Below, piece after piece: positions 37,831-46,600 of a stretch of DNA of 64,000 nucleotides. The translations under genes were made by a program, and so were the position numbers. Source of the stretch: Gymnothorax reevesii (taxonomy: Eukaryota > Chordata > Actinopteri > Anguilliformes > Muraenidae); NCBI GenBank assembly GCA_029721435.1, contig CM056573.1, forward strand, positions 124,831,447 through 124,895,446, read 5' to 3'. Each line of letters begins with the position of its first letter. Position 1 is the first letter of the stretch. The notes under the pieces were generated by a model. It did no database searches. It was given only the letters and a program-made list of their open reading frames with translations, and was not told the origin of the DNA.

Positions 37831-38480
37831 ATCCCAGCAGGTACACTTTAATGTGCTAATTCCACTGTATCAAGGAGTAACAAAGGTGTATTTACACAAC
37901 TGTTACATATACTAAGTTGTGGGACAGCACAAGTGGTACAAGACTGAAGACACTGGTTATCACAGTTAATTTATAAGAGTTGAGGTATCTCAGGTACACT
38001 TTATTTTAATGTGCTTATTCCACTGTATCAAAGAGTAACAAGTGTGTACTAACACGACTGTTACATAGACTATGTTGTGTAACAGCACACGTGGTACACT
38101 ATCGAAGACACTGGTTATGGCAGTTAATGTGTAAGAGCTGTGGTATCCCAGCAGGTACACTTTAATGTGCTCATTCCACTGTATCAAGGAGTAACAAAGG
38201 TGAATTTACACAACTGTTACATATACTAAGTTGTGTAACAGCACAAGTGGTACAAGACTGAAGACACTGGTTATCACAGTTAATTTATAAGAGTTGAGGT
38301 ATCTCAGGTACACTTTATTTTAATGTGCTTATTCCACTGTATCAAAGAGTAACAAGTGTGTACTAACACGACTGTTACAAAGACTATGTTGTGTAACAGC
38401 ACACGTGGTACACTATTGAAGACACTGGTTATGGCAGTTAATGTGTAAGAGCTGTGGTATCCCAGCAGGTACACTTTATT
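37831..38480. repeat. 314 bp higher-order tandem repeat in the fold-back arm
   Basis: ATCCCAGCAGGTACACTTTA recurs at 37831, 38145 and 38459, exactly 314 bp apart. A variant (ATCTCAGGTACACTTTATTT) recurs midway at about 37987 and 38301, also 314 bp apart. The structure is therefore a dimer of about 157 bp monomers. The left arm near 35200-35490 holds fewer monomers. Confidence 0.85.
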
Positions 38481-38868
38481 TTAATGTGCTCATTCCACTG
38501 TATCAAGGAGTAACAAAGGTGTATTAACACAACTGTTTCGTATACTAAGTTGTGTAACAGCATACATGTTCCAAGACTCAAGAGGCAGGAGGAAGATTGA
38601 TGGAAAAGTTTGCCCAGGCAACATGGGTTGTGGTTTCATCCATTTTTCTTGCAGGTGTACCCCTTCCCCAAAGAGAGAGGCCACTTTGACAAGGTATTAT
38701 AACAAGCATTCCTTATTACAAGTGTAACAAGGACCTTTAAGTGCACCAAAATACACTATGTATTTACAATGCAAGTACATTTTATTACATATAGTTACAT
38801 AGGTAATTACACTGTAATTAATTAGGTAGATACACAGGAACAGTGACCCCTTAAAAGCAAGTGTTACC

Positions 38869-39865
38869 GTTTTTTTAATTTGCAGTGCAAAAGGGCACAC
38901 AGCAACTCTTTGGCATTATGGCTAATGGCAGAGATTGGTTTGTTTTCTCCCCCGGCTCTACTGGATGTGACTTTTGTGGGCGTTCCCGTTGTTGCAGACT
39001 GTATCTATTGACTGTATAAATCAGTCTGTTGGTCCAAGTCCAAATTTTCTTCATTACACATGCGCATACGGACGCTTTTAAGAATAGCAAATTTGAGTTA
39101 GATTAAGCCTGGTGTAAAAATAGCCACTGCCTTTTTTTTTTTTTTTTCACTTTGGAATATGCTGCCTTCAGAGTTTTCCAGCGATGCTTAACTAGGTAGG
39201 CAATTCTCACAAAACCAGCCGCTCTCTACTTTTTGCGCAACTTAAAGATATCATTGTTATGGTGCATCAATTCGCCCATCAATATTTTCCATTATTTTCA
39301 TGTCTTTCCAGTGGCGAACCGTGAGCCCTACAGCTGGGCCTTCACTTCAGCCATCACCGCCGAGAAAAGACGTCATCACGTGAAAAAAGCAACATTACGA
39401 TGAGTTGAAAGGGTTTAGTTATTTTGAGAATTTGTACTTGAGTTTTTTTAACCAGGACATTTCCTCTACTACATTCAAAAAATAAAAGGTATATTTCGTT
39501 ACTTTGACACTGGCCACTTTGTTACTAATTAAAATATGAATGTAATTCATCATTTAAGGATTAGCTGGATTTGGCATGTTCGAGAAGAACAACGGTGCTC
39601 GGCAGGGTATCTATGCAGATGCGTCCGCCAGCGGACATGGAGCCGCAAATTTATGCACGCAGTTAGAATATTCTACCACTAGATGGCACACCTGGATCAG
39701 TTATTGAATATTCACAAGCAAGCTCGAGCTGGAACACTATTTTGAAAATGGACCAGTTCACTCCAATCCCTGTATTTCAGGAATTGCCTGAGTTTAACTC
39801 CTCAACTATGCCTGATGTGCAAACTGCTCAATATACTTGCCCATACTATCTATCTAGCAGTTTAA
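38869..39865. other. Anonymous DNA
   Basis: No gene recognised. A poly-T run lies near 39130-39147. A CCACTAGATGGCAC word at about 39676-39689 resembles a CTCF core. Confidence 0.35.
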
Positions 39866-39873
39866 AAAAAATG

Positions 39874-39912
<39 letters not shown>
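39874..39912. repeat. (TA)n microsatellite
   Basis: TATATATA run of about 38 bp followed by a short CACA segment. Confidence 0.9.
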
Positions 39913-39915
<3 letters not shown>

Positions 39916-42851
39916 TTACACACATACATTCACTAGCTGCTACCCGGAGTGAAATTGCCATTTTTTTTGCGTGTATGACTGTTTTTCTAAAATCGGGCGA
40001 CGTCAAGTCCTTCCTGGTGTCCAAGTGGATATTCACACCAAATTTGGTGATAATCGGTTGAGAAATGTAGGAGAAAAACGTGTACATACACACAGACAGA
40101 TAGACATCAACCTCAAATATATTATAGATATCTCTTGCTAGAGAAACAATAATTGTCCTCTGTAGCAACCACTTCAGCTACAGTGAGTGTCGAGGCACTC
40201 AAAAATGATGCAACAAGCAGCAGATTTAAACATACAATAGCTATACACTTGACATACTCACAAGAAATGTTTGGAGTTTCCACCCATCCCAAAGCTCTGA
40301 AGCTCAGGAATACTGGCATCACTTACAGCAAGCTAAAAACAATTTGTGCATGTCCATTCCCCTGAACATTTACATATATCACTCATTGCATGCAACTTGG
40401 AAAATAGCAATTTAATTCATATATAAGATTGAGAAAGAGGAAACACATACTTTAAATGACACTAATTATCAAATGACAAACGGTTGGATCTCCATCCAAC
40501 ACAACTTTAATCTTTGTTTGTCCAGAGCAGCTCATTACATTTCCAGGGCAAAATGTCAAAACTCCCTAAAGACACTCACCAATATCGCTCTCCACTGTTC
40601 TCAAAATTGTCAAGAACCCTAAACTTACACGAGCTGCTGATATGTTGCAGAATACCCTCGATGGACGCAGATATAAAAAATAACTGAGATCCTAGAGTCA
40701 CCTTCCCAAATAGATCACAAACAGGAAGTCCTATACCCAGAAAGTCCTACACACAGGAAGTTTCTCACACGCCCTCTAGGGCCTACAGGAGAGACTGCCG
40801 TCAGATGGAAACTTTAGAAACCAATGTAGATACCATGGTGCAGCATCTTGCATTATTCTACCATTAGGTAATCCATGTAACCATTGAAAACGGTGAGTCC
40901 ATGGTATCCAAATTAATAGTAAAAAAAAAAAAGAACTCAGTTTTCTGAAGCAAAAATTCGACATGGTATTGATCCTATGTCATTCTACTATTAATAATAG
41001 TCAATTATAGCGGTTTCTTAAACCGCCAGTGAACTCAAAGAAGAAGAGGAAGAAATATATAAAGCTGAGATTGCCTGTGTTTTTTGAATACTTTCATTCA
41101 CCTGAAAGTTGATTACAGAGAACAAGGAGAGGACAGTGTGTGGTTGTTTTGCTTCTTTCTATGCGTACGATAAAAAATACTTTGTACTTGCACTTTTGAT
41201 ACTTAAGTATATTTTATCACAAGATACTTTTGGTACTTAAGTACATTTAATGACAGCTACTTTTACTCAAGTAACTTTCTTATGGGTGACTTCAACTTTT
41301 ACCAAAGTAACTTTCAGTTATGGTATTTCTACTTTTACGAGGTACGAGGTATTCGAGGTACGAGGCATTCAGATAATGAAGGACACAGAGGGGAACCCTC
41401 AGGGCCTTCTACGCCTTCAGAGAAGGCCTAAAAAAATGGACCAAAAAATAGGAGTATTAAATTTTGTTTGAAAATTTATTTATAAAATAAATATTGTTTT
41501 TGAAATTTCTATTTTCATTTATATGACCGGTACGCAATCGGAATATGCTCATATTCCAATTGATACAGGAATAATGGTGTGTATGTAAACGTAGTCAGTG
41601 TTCCCACAAAACAGTTTCATGCTGTGCCGTTTCCCTCACCCATTTGTCAAGAATGGTGTCAAATGAAGGGGGGGATGGGGGGGGGTTAATTAGTAACGTG
41701 CCTCTGTTATTGATGATCATGTCATTTACAAATGCTCAATAGCTGTTAAATACAGAAAATGCCTACTTTAAATAATTTTTCTCCCATCGCTTTGGCGCCC
41801 CCCTGGAGCAGCGCCCCTACGCACCTCGTATAGTGCATACCCACTTTTTGCGCCACTGTGTCTGTGCTTCACAGGGTCAGTGATGCAACACACGTCACCG
41901 CAACTTTGGCACTATTGGCATGGGGACTGTTTTATCCTCTCCCGTCTTCCAGCAGAGGTGCATGGATTACGAGTGCACAGCGGTGTCGAGAGCGGACACC
42001 ATCTGACAACTTTGATCATACAATGACGGCTAATAAGCAGCACACAGTTCCTCAATTAGAAACACTCTCCACCCGGGCGATGAGGGTTGCATGCAGATTT
42101 AAAGTGGTAATCCACAAGATTTCCGTTTCGTTACTGTCTGTTAAGTCAGTGTCTATCAGAGAGGGGGGATAAAACAACGGTGATTGGGCCTATGACCCAC
42201 TGATGAAAGCAGTTGTATTTCATTCTTTGCCAAGTGAAGCGATCATTGTGTCTGTGGCGACATTCCCCCACTATATTCAAACACAGACACACATGTAGTG
42301 ACGCTTTTTATGTCATTAAGGAGTGATTGGTCTGTCCAGAAGGTAGGAGGAGCCGCAAGCTAGCTGGCTTGAAGGAAGTGAGGAACCCCGGGAGAAGCAC
42401 TGGCAAGGTAGACGTCAGAAGGGATCCAGTAGCAGTACTTTCCCTAACATGAGCCTTGGCTCTATCCCCTAAATCTAACTTGTCCCTTCCACTACATATC
42501 AGCTTTATCCCTTCTGATGCTGACCCACTGGCAATGGCAAATACTGTAGAATACTGTGCAGCTATACTGTGAACCGTAGAATCTAACGTTGGCTGAGTCT
42601 CTGTTGAGGCTACTACTGGAACTAAAATTATAACGTAATTTCAGGAAGCCAACGGGAAAAAAGCTACGTTAACTGCCTCGACAAATTATATTTATTAAAA
42701 CAAAAAGTTATAACATTACCTGTTAACCATCTACTGTTTTCATTAACAGGGCTCGGTGTAAGTACTCCTCTGTCCCTCCTGTCGGCGCAAGTGGCAAAGA
42801 GGGAGGAGAGAAGCCGTGAGAGGATTTAACACAGCCGAGTCAAATCTTCAC
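39913..42851. other. Anonymous intergenic DNA with degenerate repeats
   Basis: No gene recognised. At 41170-41340 the words TACTTTTGGTACTTAAGTA, CTACTTTTACTCAAGTAACT and similar form a loose tandem of a TACTTTTACTTNAGTA-type repeat. Sequence near 39935-40130 (ACCAAATTTGGTGATAATCG and a run of ACAGACAGATAGACATC) is a commonly repeated fish sequence type. Confidence 0.35.
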
Positions 42852-42936
42852 CGTGTATTCACGTCTTTGCATTGACTTTGAATTTAATCAGTCGTGCAAA
42901 AAATTTCCTTCGCATCCGGTGTGAGAGCAGCTGAAG
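42852..42936. repeat. Relative of the 23583-23750 inverted repeat (one arm)
   Basis: The words CGTCTTTGCATTGACTTTGA, TCGTGCA and GCATCCGGTGTGA follow the same order as in the right arm at 23690-23745. The segment is a single arm. Confidence 0.5.
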
Positions 42937-43097
42937 GACACAGTCTACACACGCACTCATGCGCCCGCATGCACACACGTCTCTCTCTCTCTGTCTCTCT
43001 CTCATACGTTGCAGACAGGGGTATTTGCAGTCAAAACCACTGCCGCAAAAGCGGCTACGGCTCTCAAAGTAATTTAATATTGTAATGTGAATATAGG

Positions 43098-43113
43098 CCA
43101 CTAGATGGCAGTA
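43098..43113 (+). promoter_or_regulatory. CTCF-core-like motif in 5' LTR
   Basis: CCACTAGATGGCAGTA fits the general CTCF core pattern (CCANNAG-N-NGGCRS). The match is by eye; binding is not shown. Confidence 0.4.
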
Positions 43114-43236
43114 TTCACCTTTTTTTTGTTAAGCTCAGACTGGAGTCATGTTTAGACATGTCCTGGACATGTCTGGGGCAAGTCTCAGAAAATAAAAAAA
43201 AAAGAGGTCTAAATGTGGGTGGGGTCTGCAAAAGAG

Positions 43237-43244
43237 TATATAAG
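43237..43244 (+). promoter_or_regulatory. LTR TATA box
   Basis: TATATAAG, conserved at the same offset (156 bases from the LTR start) in the 3' LTR (48791-48798) and present in the old LTR (1999-2006). Confidence 0.75.
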
Positions 43245-43577
43245 GAAAAGAATTGAGACAGTAAAGTAGTAGGAGAAATTGCAAGAAGATGACCAGACCT
43301 GCCATTCTGTTCAAGACCTGTGACATTTCTTTTGTGGATTTCTTTGCCTGTGTTTGAGCATTTTCTTCATCCAGGACATCACCAAGCCACCCCACCAAAA
43401 AGGGACTGTAATTATTTCTGTTTTTTCTTATTTATCAATCTTGGTCTTTAGTTGTAGGTTGTTATTAGTCTTTGTCTTTGTTAAAAATTAAATGTGTTTT
43501 AGTTGTTAAAACTGTGTTTGTCATCCCTTGCTGTTGTGTTGTTTTAAATGTAATAACAAATTGGGGCCATAACAAAT

Positions 43578-43598
43578 TGGGGGCTCAAGGTCCGGGAT
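43578..43598 (+). promoter_or_regulatory. Primer-binding-like site (tRNA-Pro type)
   Basis: Starting three bases after the 5' LTR, TGGGGGCTCAAGGTCCGGGA resembles a proline-tRNA primer site, with its first nine bases and the GTCCGGGAT block both present. Three extra bases (AAG) separate the two blocks. Confidence 0.6.
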
Positions 43599-43690
43599 AG
43601 ACCATTTTGTGAGTAATTTATTGAAAATCTAACATTTCAAATTGTAAAATTGATTTTTTTTAATTGAATACATATATATTGACAACAGCA

Positions 43691-46600
43691 ATGGATGATT
43701 TCTTGGCATCACCAACCGTAGGGGTTTTGAAGTCTTTTAAAAAGACAGAACTGCTAGAAATTTGCAGACATTTAGAGCTGACAGAGGTGAAACCAGCCAT
43801 GCGAAAAGCAAGACTGGCTAGAGAGATAGTTGAATATTACATTGATGAAAATGTGTTTGCACCAGGAGATTTGGAACAGTTTCCAGTGGAAAATCCAAAT
43901 ATAGAAATGGAACTTAAATTAAAAATGCTAGAGATTGAAAGGGAAGAAAAAGAAAAACAAAGGCAGTTTGAGTTAGAAAAATTAGCAAGAGAAGAGAAAA
44001 TTGAGAGGGAAGAAAAAGAAAAACAAAGAGAATTTGTGAGGGAAGAAAAAGAAAAACAAAGGCAGTTTGAGTTAGAAAAATTAGCAAGAGAAGAAAAACA
44101 AAGAGAATTTGAGAGAGAGAAAGAGGAAAGAGCAGAAAGAGAGAGACAGAGACAGAGAGATTTTGAATTAGAGAAATTCGATAGAGAAGAAAGACTCCAA
44201 ATGGAGAAACTAAAAATTAAAATTGAAACTAAAAATAAATTTTGTGCCAGTCAGGAGGTAAAACTGGTGCCTCCATTTTCAGAAAAGGATGTTGACAACT
44301 ATTTCCAGTGTTTTGAAAAGGTAGCAAAGAGTTGCCAGTGGCCAAAGGAACACTGGCCTCTGATGTTGCAAACTGTCCTCAAGGGTAAAGCTCAACAAGC
44401 CTATTCGGCTTTGTCTGCAGATGATTCCTCTGATTATGAGGTTGTCAAAAAGGTTATTTTGAGAGCTTATGAGTTGGTTCCAGAGGCTTACCGACAGAAA
44501 TTCAGAGGTCTGAAGAAATCTGAAAATCAGACTTATGTTGAATTTGCTTATGAAAAGCAGGTTTGCTTTGAGCGCTGGTGTACTTCTATGGAGGTCAAGG
44601 ATGATTTCAACTCACTAAAAGAGATGGTGTTAGTTGAAGAATTCAAGAACTGTGTTAAGGATGATCTTAAGACCTACCTTAATGAGAAGCAAGCACTGAA
44701 CTTGCAATCAGCTGCCAAATTTGCAGATGAATATGTTCTCACTCATAAGTCCAAATTTCAGTCTAGCAGTAACAATAAATGGTCCCAATTTCAGAAAAAG
44801 GGTTACGGTGATACCCAAGATTCCTCACCCAAAGACAAAGACAAATCTGGTGATGGTGCTCAGAAATCCAGTAACAGGTCTGATCGAAGTGTGAAAGCTG
44901 ACAGTGACAAAAGTGGTCTAGTTTGCAGTTATTGCAAGAAATCTGGTCATGTTACAACTAACGGTTGGTTCCTTAAAGCTAAGAAAGAAAAAGAAAAGGA
45001 TACCAAACCAAATGCCTTTGTGAAAACAAGGTTAGAAACCCCTGTAGTAGATAACCAATCTGCTAAATTGCCTGCTTCATGTGGGGCTAAAAAGCCTGAT
45101 ACAGCTGACTTCGTGAGGGAGGAATTTCTTCCATTTGTGTCAGAGGGATTTGTGGCTCTGAATGAGAATACTACTCCTGTCCCCATATATATCCTAAGGG
45201 ATACCGGAGCTTCTCAGTCACTTTTGTTGATGGACTCCTTGGAGTTACGTGATGAGACCGCTTCAGGGGATTTCATACTTGTACAAGGTATTGAAGGGAG
45301 GACTGTATCTGTACCCCTGCGCTCTATATTCTTGAAGTCAGATTTAGTTACAGGACAGGTAAAGGTGGGACTTATGTCAAGTCTACCTATAAAGGGTGTT
45401 TCTCTGTTGCTAGGCAATGACCTGGCTGGGGGCAAAGTAGTTCCCCCTGTACATCTTACTTCACAGCCGAGCACTGAAAATGGGGATGAGGACCCATCTC
45501 TGTATCCTTCTTGCGCAGTGACTCGTGCTATGGCCAAGAAGGCTAAAGAAGATGATGTTGTGGTGCCGTCCAGTACATTGAATAGTCAGGACTCAGGTGG
45601 TTCGCCTCATGACTCTGATTGGCCTACTATGGTTTCTCCGTTTGAGGACTTATCAGATACTTTTATCAGTTCTCTATTCAGCCAGCCGGATGGGTCTGGT
45701 GATTCTGATGTGTCTGGAGACTTGTCTCTGTCCAGAAAGCGGTTGATTGAGGAGCAAACTAATGATCCTGAAATTGGTGTACTAAAGAGGAGAGCCCTTC
45801 CTGAAAAAGAAATAGATGCAGTTCCAGTTGGGTATTATCTCAAGGATGGTGTGTTGATGCGGAAGTGGCGCCCTCCTGATATCCCTGCCAATGCAGATTG
45901 GGCAGTGGTCAGGCAAATTGTTGTTCCGAAGGTCTATAGGAATGAGATCTTAACAATGGCTCATAGTTTACCTTTAGGAGGTCATCTTGGTGTTAACAAG
46001 ACTGTTGATAAGATCATGAAACACTTCTTTTGGCCTGGGCTTCGGAAAGACGTTTCCAACTTTTGCAAAACCTGTCACACTTGTCAGGTAGTTGGAAAAC
46101 ACCAGTTAGACCCACCTGTAGCTCCATTGCAGCCTATCCCAGCATTTGGGGAGCCATTCTCTAGGGTCATTGTTGATTGCGTTGGTCCATTACCCAAGAC
46201 TAGATCTGGAAATCAGTACTTGTTGACAATCATGTGTGCATCTACCAGATTCCCCGAAGCCATACCTCTACGTAACATCAAGGCAACTGCAATCTCGAAG
46301 GCTTTGATAAAGTTCTTCACGTTGTTTGGCCTTCCCAGGGAAATTCAGTCAGACCAGGGTAGCAATTTCACTTCAGGATTGTTTCAGCAGGTTGTGTATG
46401 AACTAGGTGCAAAGCAGATTCTTTCTAGTGCCTATCATCCAGAAAGTCAGGGTGCCTTAGAGCGGTTTCATTCCACTCTCAAGACAATGATGAGGACTTA
46501 TTGTTATGACCATGAGAAAGACTGGGATGAAGGTGTTCATTTGCTGTTGTTTGCAGCTAGAGAAGCAGTGCAGGAGTCTACTGGATTCAGTCCATTTGAG

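Larger units (their letters stand above)
34931..38868. mobile_element. 3.9 kb fold-back element split by a Tc1-like insertion
   Basis: The left end GGTAACACTTTGTTTTAAGG and right end CCTTAAAAGCAAGTGTTACC are inverted. The inversion continues through the whole element to a centre between about 37452 and 37517, where GTGAACTGACCCAA faces TTGGGTCAGTTCAC. Flanks show a possible 8 bp duplication (GCTTTTTT at 34923-34930, GTTTTTTT at 38869-38876), but these are low-complexity bases. The arms are unequal because tandem units are amplified in the right arm, and because a 1.57 kb Tc1-like element sits in the left arm. Without that insert the element would be about 2.36 kb. No transposase of its own is visible; it looks non-autonomous. 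Superfamily not determined. Confidence 0.8.
43081..43574 (+). repeat. 5' LTR
   Basis: 494 bp, TG...CA termini. A TATATAAG box at 43237-43244 probably sets transcription start. A CTCF-like CCACTAGATGGCAGTA lies at 43098-43113. Compared with the 3' LTR I see three substitutions: two at the poly-A tract near 43193-43205 and one in AAGAATTGAG near 43249-43255. Confidence 0.95.
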
